Positions 7,469-15,415 are shown, counted from the first letter of the stretch. The stretch: DNA of 21,992 bases from JBOHCT01 sp050699055 (GCA_050699055.1 JBOHCT010000047.1:1-21992); one strand, 5' to 3'. The notes: generated by a model not told the origin, from the letters alone. Numbers and translations are program-made.

Positions 7469-9397
7469 TCATCCGGCCGCGACCGGGTCGCGAGGACGCC
7501 CGTCCCCCGCCAGCTTCTCGATCTTGATGGCGGTGGCCTTGTACTCCGCCGTGCCGGACTTGGGGTCCGTCGCCTCGATCGTGAGCGCGTTGGTCTCGAC
7601 CTCATCCGGGAAGTGCAGCGTCATGAAGGCGAGGCCCGGCCTGAGGCCCGGGTCGAGGCGCACGGGCGCGACGACGGACCCGCGCCGGGAGCTGACGCGT
7701 ACCCGCTCACCGGAGGAGAGGCCCAGCTTGTCCGCGTCCTCCGCGCAGAGGTCGATCGTCTCGCCGTTGCGCATCGGCGACGCGTAGCCACCGGACTGGA
7801 CGCCCGTGTTGAACGAGTCGAGCCTGCGGCCGGTCGTGAGTCGCAGGGAGAACTCGCCGTCGAGCTTGTCCACGGGGGGCTCGTGCGCCAGCGCGGAGAA
7901 CGGCGCGGGACGCCCCCTCTCGTCCGGGTCGGTCGCCCACAGCCGCCCGTGCAGGTACGACGGCTCGAGCCGGTCCTCGCTGAAGCACGGCCACTGGATG
8001 CCGCCCAACTCCTCGAGCCGCGGGTAGCTCATGCCGCGGTGCATGGGCGACAGCGAACGGAGCTCGTCCCACGCCTCCTCGGCGGTCGGGCCGCCCCAGT
8101 CGTACCCGAGGCGCCGGGCGACCTCGCAGATGATCTCGACGTCGTCGCGGGCGCCCTCCGGCGGGTCGAGCGCCTTACGGATCCGCTGGACCCGTCGCTC
8201 GCTGTTGGTGACGGTGCCCTCGCCCTCACACCAGGCCGCCGACGAGGGCAGCACGACGTCGGCCTGCTGCGCTGTCCTGGTGAGGACGATGTCCTGGACG
8301 ACGAGGTGGTCGAGGCCGCGGAGGCGGCGCAGGGTGTGCTCGGCGTCGGGCTCGGACTGCAGGGGGTTCTCCCCGATGCAGTAGAGCGCGGTGAGCTCAG
8401 CGGAGTCCATCGCCTGCAGCATCTGGGTGACGTGCTTCCCCGGCCGGTGGGGGATCGACCGCCCGTACGCGCGCTCGAACCTCTCCCGCGCGTCGTCGTC
8501 CCCGAGGTCCTGGAAGCCTGGAAGCTTGTTCGGGATGGCTCCCATGTCGCCGCCGCCCTGCACGTTGTTCTGCCCACGCAGCGGGTTGAGGCCGGAGCCG
8601 TAGCGGCCGACGTGCCCGGTGAGAAGGCCGAGGTTGATCAGCGCGAGCACGTTGTCTGTCGCGTTGTGGTGCTCGGTGATCCCGAGTGTCCAACACAGCT
8701 GGGCGCGGTCGGCGCGGGCGTAAGCGTGCGCCAGCTCTCGGATGACCTCGGCCGGCACACCCGTCTCCCGCTCGGCCGCCTCGAGCGTCCAGGGTTCCAC
8801 CGCCGCCGCGAACTCCTCGTAGCCGATGGTGCCCCGCTCGATGAACGTGTCGTTCCGCAGCCCGGCGTGGATGATCTCCCGCGCCACCGCGCTGGCGAGC
8901 GGGATGTCGGTACCGACGTTCAGGCCGAGCCAGGCGTCGGCCCACTGCGCCGAGCCGGTACGGCGAGGGTCCACGACGTACAGCTTCGCGCCGCGGTGGA
9001 CGGCCTTCAGCACACGGTGGAAGAAGATCGGATGCGTCTCGCGTGCGTTCGACCCCCACAGGATGATGACGTCAGTCTCTTCGACCTCGCGGTAGGAGGA
9101 GGTGCCACCGCCAGCACCGAACACCGTCGCCAGACCGGCGACGCTCGGCGCGTGTCAAGTACGGTTACAGGAGTCGATGTTGTTGGTGCCGATCACGCTG
9201 CGGGCGAACTTCTGCGCGACGTAGTTCATCTCGTTGGTGGCCTTGGAGCAGGAGAACGCGCCGAAGGCGTCGGGCCCGCGCGCGGCGAGGTTACGGCGGA
9301 ATCCCTCGGCGGCGCGGTCGAGTGCCTCGTCCCATGACGCGGGACGGAGCGTGCCGTCTTCGCGGACCATCGGCTGGGTCAGGCGTGTATAAGGCAT
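7469..9397 (-). CDS. fdhA: Selenocysteine-containing catalytic chain of formate dehydrogenase, lacking its N-terminal Fe-S domain (in-frame UGA = Sec81)
   Basis: The frame runs 642 codons if the TGA at 9157-9155 is read as selenocysteine. The context GTNNIDSCNRT-U-HAPSVAGL is the active-site motif of formate dehydrogenases, with the Sec that binds Mo/W and the adjacent His82. Similarity continues on both sides of the TGA, and a SECIS-like hairpin follows. It oxidises formate to CO2 at a bis-MGD centre. C-terminal blocks FSLRLTTGRRLDSFNTG and DPKSGTAEYKATAIKIEKL are the dinucleotide-binding domain of FDHs. It starts at MPYTRLTQPMVREDG with GAGGAG 8 bases upstream, so the usual N-terminal [4Fe-4S] domain is absent; that part is the gene at 5530-4598. 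The true stop is also TGA (7471-7469), without a recognisable hairpin. Reading without Sec would give two useless fragments. Confidence 0.93.
9125..9157 (-). promoter_or_regulatory. Selenocysteine UGA codon and bacterial SECIS hairpin in fdhA
   Basis: The UGA (9157-9155) is followed after 11 bases by a perfect 7-bp stem, CGTCGCC (9143-9137) with GGCGACG (9131-9125), closing the loop GGTCT (9136-9132). E. coli fdhF, as I recall it, has the same 11-base spacing and the same GGUCU apical sequence, the part bound by SelB. The bulged U of the E. coli hairpin is not present: the matching base is a paired C. This hairpin would bind the SelB encoded at 16818-18599. Confidence 0.88.
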
Positions 9398-9566
9398 TCG
9401 GCGATCTCCTCGGTGCGGTCCGTCCTCGCGAGTGGTTCGTGACCACGACCCCCGCTGCTGCCGTGGTACTCCCATCATGCGCCCTCTTCCATCATGCGCC
9501 CTCTTCCGGGGGCCACAGGGCTTGTGTACAGTATGCTCCGTGCCGTCAAGGAGAGGCAAACTCACG
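9398..9566. promoter_or_regulatory. Divergent promoter region between fdhA and the PAS gene, with a 17-bp tandem repeat
   Basis: This 169-base gap must hold the FDH operon promoter (minus) and the PAS-gene promoter (plus). It contains two exact tandem copies of CATCATGCGCCCTCTTC (9473-9489 and 9490-9506) and a short inverted repeat, GTGGT-TCGTG-ACCAC (9432-9446). A plus-strand -10 candidate, TATGCT, is at 9532-9537; no good -35 is seen. The repeats are spaced 17 bases apart, under two helical turns, and may be paired protein-binding sites. No binding protein is identified. Confidence 0.5.
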
Positions 9567-9986
9567 ATGAGCGAGGCCGTATCAGTGGACTCCGCTGTGC
9601 CGCCCGCGCTGGCCCAGGCGATCGTTCACGCGGCCGCTGAGGCCATCATCCTGGCGGATCGCGACGGCGTCGTCCGGCTGTGGAACAGCGGGGCCGAGCG
9701 GATGTTCGGCTACCCGGCCGGCGAGGCGCTCGGCGAGAGCCTCGACCTGATCATCCCGGACAAGCACAGACAGCGGCACTGGGAAGGCTACGAGCGGGTC
9801 ATGGAGACCGGCGTCACGCGCTACGCGGACACGCTGTTGAGCGTGCCCGCGGTCCACCGCGACGGCCACCGGGTCTTCGTGCAGTTCAGCGTCGCGCTGC
9901 TACAGGACGACGCTGGCAACGACAAAGGCGCTGTCACCGGCATCGCGGCGATCATGCGCGATGTGACCCGCCGAGACAGGCCCTAG
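9567..9986 (+). CDS. Stand-alone PAS-domain protein
   Basis: A 139-residue protein that is almost wholly one PAS domain, with the signature AEAIILADRDGVVRLWNSGA (24-43), then ERMFGYPAGEALG and a C-terminal beta part ending in IAAIMRDVTRR. No kinase, DNA-binding or cyclase output domain is attached, so it may sense a ligand or redox state and act through a partner protein. ATG 9567 is chosen for AGGAGAGG 10 bases upstream; upstream in-frame sequence lacks PAS similarity. It is divergent from the FDH operon and shares its promoter region, so a sensing role for that operon is possible but is inference. A heme or flavin cofactor cannot be judged from sequence alone. Confidence 0.88.
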   Translation: MSEAVSVDSAVPPALAQAIVHAAAEAIILADRDGVVRLWNSGAERMFGYPAGEALGESLDLIIPDKHRQRHWEGYERVMETGVTRYADTLLSVPAVHRDGHRVFVQFSVALLQDDAGNDKGAVTGIAAIMRDVTRRDRP

Positions 9987-10024
9987 AGATCGCGCGGGTA
10001 CCGGAACCGCGACCCCTGGCGGAT

Positions 10025-10053
10025 GGAGGCCCCGCCCGGTGAGCGGGGCCTCC
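10025..10053. terminator. Bidirectional hairpin terminator between convergent genes
   Basis: A perfect 11-bp stem, GGAGGCCCCGC (10025-10035) with GCGGGGCCTCC (10043-10053), closes a 7-base loop, 39 bases after the PAS-gene stop and 33 bases before the end of the convergent permease gene. There is no T-tract, as is common for actinobacterial terminators. Confidence 0.75.
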
Positions 10054-10085
10054 GCCGGACCATGGCGCTCGGGTAGGTCCCGGAG

Positions 10086-11730
10086 CTACGCGCCCGCCTC
10101 GGCCGCCGCCTCCTCGGACGCGCGCACCCTATCGTCGGGGGTGCGGCGGATGTTCTCCGCCGCCTCCTCGGGTGACAGACGGCTCCATACCGCGTACGCG
10201 TAGATGATGACACTCCATCCGGCGACGACGAGGACACCCCAGCCGAACGGGATCGTGCCGGTGCCGCCCGGGAACCACGAGCCCGCCGGGTCGTGGCCGT
10301 AGATGCTCATGTAGCTGATCGCGATCAAACCGGCGAGCCAGAGCGGGAACCACGCGCCGTTCTTGAACCGCACCGGCGGCACCCTGTCGCGGGCGACGAG
10401 GTGGTAGATCCCGAAGATGATGTAGCCGAGGAGGATACCCGCGAACACCTTCTCGTTCTTCAGCCACCCCGTCCAGTAGACGATGAGGTTCGCGCAGAAG
10501 AACGCCGCGAAGGGCAGAATGTCGCGCCCAGGAAGCTTGAACGGCCGCTCCTGGTCGGGAAGCTGGCGGCGCAGCGCGCCGACTGCGATGCCACCGGAGG
10601 CGAAGGAGATCACCGTCGCGGAGACGACGAAGCTCACCATCTCGTTCCAGCTCGGGAACGGCAGGAAGAAGATGCAGCCGACCACGAACGTGACGGCCAC
10701 GGCGAGCCACGGCACCCCCGCTTGTTCAGCGTGGTGAGCCACGCGGGGCGTTGGCGTTACGCCCGTTGGCGTACCCGAGCCGCGCGGTCACGCCGGCGTA
10801 GATGAGTCCGGTGTCGGCGGGCGAGATGATGGCGTCCGCGTACAGCAGGTACGCGAGCCACGCGACGCCGAGCAGCATCGAGAGGCCGGCGAGCGGGCCG
10901 GCGTCGCTGGCGTACCCCAGGTTGGCCCAGCCGCCCTGGAGCTTGCCGCCGGGGAGCGAGGTGATGAAGGCGATCTGCAGCGCGACGTAGATCACCATGG
11001 TGATCAGGATCGACCCGATGACCGCGAACGGGACGTTTCGCTGCGGGTTATCGGTCTCCCCGGCGAACTCGACGCCTTGCCGGAACCCGAGGTAAGCGAA
11101 GGCCACGCCGGCGGCGGGCAGCGAGGCGAACAACGCGCTCTCGCCGTACGGCGCGAAGCCGCCGAAGGTCGTGAGGTTCTCCGGGTGGAAGGTGACCGCG
11201 AAGAACACCACGATGACGAGCACGATCATGACCAGCTTCCACCACACCAGCACGTTGTTGAACCGCGCGAACGCCTTGACGCCCATGACGTTGATGAGGC
11301 TGTAGAGCAACATGAGGCCGACGGAGACGCCGAACCCGGCGCCGCTCAGTACCGCGCCGCCCGGCTTGTCCACCATCAGCCAGGGCAGGTACGGCGTCGC
11401 GTACCCGACAGACGCGAGCACCTCGATAGGCGTGACCGCCGCGGCGGCGAGCCAGGATGCCCAGCCGTTGCTGTACCCCGCGAAAGACCCGTGGGAGTAC
11501 TGCGGGAAGCGGACCACCCCGCCGGCCACGGGGAACATCACGCCAAGCTCCGCGTAGACGATTCCGATGATCATGAACATCACGCCGCCGATGATCCAGG
11601 CGAAGATGGCCGATGGGCCGGCCTGTTGGGAGGCGTTGAAGGACCCGAACAACCATCCGGAGCCGATGATCGAACCGACTCCGGTGAACAGCAGGCCAAG
11701 CTTGCCGACGTCTTCCGTCGGCGCCGCCTG
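10086..11730 (-). pseudogene. APC-family amino-acid permease, frameshifted and without start codon
   Basis: Two open stretches, about 11730-10740 and 10720-10086, together make a ~558-residue, ~12-helix amino-acid/polyamine/organocation permease (e.g. FTGVGSIIGSGWLFGSFNAS near the N-terminus). They lie in different frames. Between them, the conserved segment WLTTLNKRG reads only in the third frame, so two one-base losses are implied: one near 10741, one in the run of five Cs at 10715-10719. Also, no ATG, GTG or TTG exists in frame ahead of TEDVGKLGLLF; the frame instead runs back into the opposite strand of tRNA-Sec. The gene is therefore broken at the 5' end and in the middle, unless these are sequencing errors. 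The C-terminal tail (SPEEAAENIRRTPDDR) is soluble. Substrate unknown. Confidence 0.8.
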
Positions 11731-11753
11731 GCGGCGACCACACCCGGTGACAC

Positions 11754-11759
11754 TAGGCT
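11754..11759 (+). promoter_or_regulatory. Likely -10 box of the tRNA-Sec gene
   Basis: TAGGCT fits the actinobacterial TANNNT pattern and lies 6 bases before the first base of the tRNA (11766), the normal distance to a transcription start. No convincing -35 is seen. The site lies where the 5' end of the opposite-strand permease should be. Confidence 0.45.
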
Positions 11760-11765
11760 GGCACC

Positions 11766-11858
11766 GGAGGTGCGAAGGTGCCTGGTGGTCCTCCCGGCCT
11801 TCAAAGCCGGTGGACGGCGCGCAGCGTCGTCGGTGGGTTCGATTCCCATGCACCTCCG
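11766..11858 (+). tRNA. selC: tRNA-Sec (anticodon TCA)
   Basis: The acceptor stem is 8 bp, GGAGGTGC (11766-11773) with GCACCTCC (11850-11857), as in bacterial tRNA-Sec rather than the usual 7. The anticodon arm is CCGGC-CTTCAAA-GCCGG with TCA at 11801-11803, which reads UGA. A long variable arm, GACGGCG paired with CGTCGTC, is present, and a T arm GTGGG-TTCGATT-CCCAT. Together acceptor and T stems give the 13-bp stack of this tRNA. The discriminator base is G, and CCA is not encoded. It is charged with serine, then converted by SelA. It serves the UGA in fdhA. Confidence 0.95.
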
Positions 11859-11967
11859 CGAACGTGCGGGTCGCTCATCTGGGGGTGCGCCCGCCTCCCC
11901 GCGACGCTGGGGATCCTCGGCGGGCACGCGACCTCGCGAATGCGCGTATCCGCGCGCCGGGCCTGGG

Positions 11968-11983
11968 TAGAGTTCTCTCTGTG
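11968..11983 (+). promoter_or_regulatory. Possible leaderless promoter of the glycosyltransferase-acyltransferase gene
   Basis: TAGAGT (11968-11973) is followed by 7 bases and then the GTG start codon. There is no Shine-Dalgarno sequence. This is the spacing of leaderless actinobacterial transcripts, which start at or within a base of the start codon. A -35 element is not evident. Confidence 0.4.
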
Positions 11984-14464
11984 CCAGACCTGACCAGCTC
12001 GGCCGACGACGACGGTAGCCCACCAGGTCCCTCTCCTCGACGTATTCTCTTCGTGACCGCCAACATGGGGGCGGGCCACAACGCGACCGCTTGGGCCGTC
12101 GAGCAGACGGCCCGTCGGGTGTGGCCCGGGTGCGAGAGCCGGTGGGTGGACACCCTCGACCTGATGGGGTTCTGGGTGGGCCCGACGTTCCGTCGCCTCT
12201 ACGTCACCAATGTGCAGACCACGCCGTGGCTGTACGAGTTCTTCTACCGGTCGCTCTGGCGCTACCGGTGGTTCGCCGACGCCTCGAGGCGTTTCGTCGG
12301 GACGTGGAGCGGGCGTCGCCTCCGCCGCGTTGTCCGCGACTACGGACCCGACCTCATCATCTCCACGTACCCGCTCGGCAGTGCCGGGCTGGCCTGGCTG
12401 CGCCGACACCGCGGGCTCGACGTGCCGGCGGTCGCGTGGGTGTCCGACTTCGCTCCGCATCCGTTCTGGATCTATCGCGACCTCGACCTGCACTACGTGA
12501 TGCATCAGGTCTGCGTGCCACGGGCACACGCCGCCGAGCCCGGGTCCGAGGTCCTCGTCGGCGCTCCCGCGGTCGCCGACGGCTTCGTTCCCGCCGACCG
12601 CGACGAGTCCCGTGGCGCAGTGGGGCTGCGTATGGACGCGTTCGTCGCGCTGCTGTCCTGCGGTTACTTCGGCTTCGGCACGGTGGAGAAGGCCGTCGAC
12701 ACGCTGCTGGCGGCCGACCCGCGGGTTCAGGTCGTCGCCGTATGCGGGCACAACGATCGGTTGCGCGAGCGTCTGACCGCCCGGGGGGTCGGCTCCGATC
12801 GTCTGCTGCCATTGGGTTGGGTCGACACCATGCCGACCTACATGGCCGCGGCCGACGTCATCGTCACCAACGCGGGCGGCGCCACCTCCCTCGAGGCGTT
12901 GGCCTGCGGCCGCCCCGTCGTCATGTTCGAGCCGATCGCCGCCCACGGTCGGGCTAACGCCGAGCTCATGGCGGACACCGGTCTGGCTCTGCTCTGCCGC
13001 ACGCCGGAGGAGTTGGAAGGGATGGTCCGCACGCTGCTGGATCAGCCCGAGCGCCTGACCGAGCTGGAGAGCAGGGTACTCACCCACGCGCGGGCACGGA
13101 CGCGGGACGACGACGTCCGCGCCCTCACGCGGCTTCCGCATCGGGGGCGCGGTCCGCTGCGTCGGGAGAAGGTACGCGCGGAGGACGCCTTCTTTCTCTA
13201 CGCCGAGACCGATGCCGTGTCACAGATCCTCGGCGGGGTGGCGATCTTCGAGCAGGCCATCGGCCTCGACGACGTCATCGCGAAGGTGGGCGACGGGCTC
13301 GCGGACATGCCGGCGTTTCGGCGTCGTCTCGTCCACGCGCGTTCCCGGCTGCGCCGGCCGCGCTGGGCCGTCGACCACGCCCTCGACGTACGGCGCCACG
13401 TCACGGAACGCGTGCTCGGGACGGACGGAGAACCGCAGTCGTTCGAGGACCTCGTCGACGACTTCTTCTCGACACCCCTCGATCTCGGCCGCGCCCCTTG
13501 GGAGATCACCATCGTGCAGGGTCTCGACGGCGGGCGGTCCGCGGGGCTGATGAAGCTGCACCACGCCATCGGCGACGGCTTCTCGATCCCGGAGGCGTTG
13601 GGCGCGATCCTCGACGGCAACCCGCACGCGAACGGAGGGCCCCGTCGGAGCTCCTCCGCGGTCCGCATCTCGGGTTCCGCCCGCTCCCACGGTCTGGGCG
13701 ACCGTGTCCGCCGTGCCGCCGGGGTGGTGGGCGGGGTGTGGCAGCTCGCCAGCAACGGCACGGCCCCGAGGACCAGCGTCAACGGACAGCTGTCCGGACC
13801 CAAGCGTCGGTGCGCGACGGTACGGCTGCCGGGGGCCGAGGTGCGGCGGGCCGCCCGGCTCCTGGACGTGGGCACGAGCGACCTCGTCCTCGCGGTGCTC
13901 GGCGACGCCCTGCACCGGCTGCTCATCGACCGCGGCGAGGACACCGAGGGGCGAACGCTCCGTTTCATGGTGCCCCGCACCTCGCGTACGGCCGCGAACT
14001 GGCGGTCGCCGGGAAATGACACGGCGGCGGTGTCTGTCGACGTTCCCATCGGCGCCATCGACCCAAGGGTCCGGTTGGCCGGGGTGCGCTCCGCGGTCAC
14101 CCGTCAGGTCGACCGGGGTGCGCCCGAGGGGGCCCGCTTCGTCATGCACATCATGGGCGCACTTCCGGCCGCGATCCACGCGCGGGTCGCCCGCACTATC
14201 TATTCCTCGCGCTTCTTCAACCTGATCGTCTCGGTCATCCCAGGGCCGCGCCGGCCGCGGTACTTCAATGGGATCCGGCTGGTCGAGGCGTACCCTGTCA
14301 TTCCGGTCGCCGACCGCGTCGGCCTGGCGATCGGGGTGATGCCCTGGGGAGAGGCGGTCGGCGTCGGGATTACCGCGGACGCGACGTTGGTTCCGGATAT
14401 CAGCCGCCTCGTCTCGGCCGTTGAGGAGTCCTTCGCCGAGTTCAGAGCTGTGGCCCAGGAATGA
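11981..14464 (+). CDS. Fusion of MGDG-synthase-like glycosyltransferase and wax ester synthase/diacylglycerol acyltransferase
   Basis: An 827-residue two-enzyme protein. Residues ~20-375 are a GT28/MGDG-synthase-like glycosyltransferase with ILFVTANMGAGHNATA near the N-terminus and the nucleotide-sugar motif TNAGGATSLEALACGRPVV (296-314). This family adds sugar to diacylglycerol or similar lipids. Residues ~395-825 are a WS/DGAT acyltransferase with the catalytic HHAIGDG (His527, His528, Asp532), PLDLGRAPWEI (499-509) and the late NLIVSVIPGP motif. The join is a short Arg-rich linker (~375-397). The two activities could make an acylated glycolipid, or compete for diacylglycerol. No signal peptide or clear membrane helix is seen; peripheral membrane binding is likely. 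The GTG at 11981 is inferred from a close -10 box. A DMT protein gene follows after 6 bases. Confidence 0.88.
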   Translation: MPDLTSSADDDGSPPGPSPRRILFVTANMGAGHNATAWAVEQTARRVWPGCESRWVDTLDLMGFWVGPTFRRLYVTNVQTTPWLYEFFYRSLWRYRWFADASRRFVGTWSGRRLRRVVRDYGPDLIISTYPLGSAGLAWLRRHRGLDVPAVAWVSDFAPHPFWIYRDLDLHYVMHQVCVPRAHAAEPGSEVLVGAPAVADGFVPADRDESRGAVGLRMDAFVALLSCGYFGFGTVEKAVDTLLAADPRVQVVAVCGHNDRLRERLTARGVGSDRLLPLGWVDTMPTYMAAADVIVTNAGGATSLEALACGRPVVMFEPIAAHGRANAELMADTGLALLCRTPEELEGMVRTLLDQPERLTELESRVLTHARARTRDDDVRALTRLPHRGRGPLRREKVRAEDAFFLYAETDAVSQILGGVAIFEQAIGLDDVIAKVGDGLADMPAFRRRLVHARSRLRRPRWAVDHALDVRRHVTERVLGTDGEPQSFEDLVDDFFSTPLDLGRAPWEITIVQGLDGGRSAGLMKLHHAIGDGFSIPEALGAILDGNPHANGGPRRSSSAVRISGSARSHGLGDRVRRAAGVVGGVWQLASNGTAPRTSVNGQLSGPKRRCATVRLPGAEVRRAARLLDVGTSDLVLAVLGDALHRLLIDRGEDTEGRTLRFMVPRTSRTAANWRSPGNDTAAVSVDVPIGAIDPRVRLAGVRSAVTRQVDRGAPEGARFVMHIMGALPAAIHARVARTIYSSRFFNLIVSVIPGPRRPRYFNGIRLVEAYPVIPVADRVGLAIGVMPWGEAVGVGITADATLVPDISRLVSAVEESFAEFRAVAQE

Positions 14465-14470
14465 GAGGGC

Positions 14471-15415
14471 ATGTCCGGAGGCGCGAACGTCTACGTCGCC
14501 GTGCCAGCGGCTCTCGCCGCCGCGGCGAGCTTTGGGCTGACCGGGGTTCTCCAGCATCGCGCGACACGGCACGTTCCGTGGAGGGGCGCGCTGCAGCCCA
14601 GCCTGATCGTCGACCTGATCCGCCAGCCCATGTGGCTCGCGTCCATCATCGCCAACGTCGCCGGCATCGCTCTCCAGGTCGTCGCCCTCGACTACGGGCC
14701 TCTCGTCCTCATCCAGCCCCTGCTCGTCACGGGGTTGCTCTTCGCCGTGCTGTTCGGCGCGGCCATGGCCCGTCACCGTCCCGACCGTACGATGCTCCTC
14801 GGCGCGGGTGCGTGCATGGCGGGCCTCACCGCGTTCCTCGCCGTAGCGCGCCCGTCGGGTGGCTCCGGTCGTCTGACGCTCGATGAGGTCCTCCCGCTGG
14901 CCGCGGGCCTTGCCGCCATCCTCGCGATCTGCGTCTCCGTCGCCTCGAAGAAGTCCGGTGAGGTACGGGTTCTCGCGCTCGCTCTCGCCGCGGGGGTCCT
15001 TTACGGCATCACCGCCGGGCTCATCAAGGTGGTGGTCGGTCAGATGAACAGCGGCGGTTTCTTCGCGCCATTCGTCGACTGGACCCTGTACGCCGTCTGT
15101 GTCGTCGGCCCCGTCGGGTTCCTGCTCAACCAGAACGCCTACCAGGCAGAGGCCGTCGCCGCCCCCGCCCTCGCCGTCATCACGACCGTCGATCCCCTGA
15201 TCGGCATCGGCATCGGCCAGATGTGGCTCGGCGAAAACATCCATACCGGCCTGGTTCCTGTCGTCGGCGAGGTCGTCGCGCTGATCGTGATGGCAGCGGG
15301 CATCACGGCGCTTTCCCACCGGGCGCCCCACCTGCGTCGCGAGGCGGTGCCAGCGCCACCGCAAGCCGACCCGGGATGGCGTGGCGGCCCGTCGCGCTCC
15401 CTCCGACATCGCTAG
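14471..15415 (+). CDS. DMT-superfamily (EamA/NIPA-like) integral membrane protein
   Basis: The 314-residue protein is strongly hydrophobic, with about nine or ten membrane helices (roughly residues 7-27, 53-73, 75-99, 107-126, 138-158, 166-190, 203-220, 228-250, 260-282) in the repeated pattern of drug/metabolite transporters. The first half carries ALDYGPLVLIQPLLVTGLLF, typical of actinobacterial DMT proteins related to NIPA-type magnesium transporters. Substrate unknown. The ATG at 14471 lies 6 bases after the stop of the glycosyltransferase-acyltransferase gene, so they are probably co-transcribed. A role in moving a lipid or precursor is possible but rests only on that link. The tail after residue 285 is soluble and Pro/Arg-rich. 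Confidence 0.8.
   Translation: MSGGANVYVAVPAALAAAASFGLTGVLQHRATRHVPWRGALQPSLIVDLIRQPMWLASIIANVAGIALQVVALDYGPLVLIQPLLVTGLLFAVLFGAAMARHRPDRTMLLGAGACMAGLTAFLAVARPSGGSGRLTLDEVLPLAAGLAAILAICVSVASKKSGEVRVLALALAAGVLYGITAGLIKVVVGQMNSGGFFAPFVDWTLYAVCVVGPVGFLLNQNAYQAEAVAAPALAVITTVDPLIGIGIGQMWLGENIHTGLVPVVGEVVALIVMAAGITALSHRAPHLRREAVPAPPQADPGWRGGPSRSLRHR

Noticed and set aside
7469..7471. The TGA at the end of fdhA, considered as another Sec codon
   Set aside because: The protein already ends at the normal C-terminus of FDHs, and the next gene's ribosome-binding site and start follow within 50 bases.
7420..7605. Upstream extension of the NuoE-NuoF frame
   Set aside because: It overlaps the end of fdhA and codes for low-complexity Arg/Ser/Pro sequence; GTG 7419 has a ribosome-binding site.
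9155..9565. Open frame ending at the fdhA TGA, as a separate short gene starting at 9565
   Set aside because: It is the N-terminal part of fdhA read only to the Sec codon, with an upstream extension across the promoter region that has no similarity or ribosome-binding site.
10726..10760. A TGA that ends the upstream permease frame, considered as a second selenocysteine codon
   Set aside because: Similarity does not continue in the same frame after the TGA; the conserved permease segment lies in another frame, so frameshifts explain it better.
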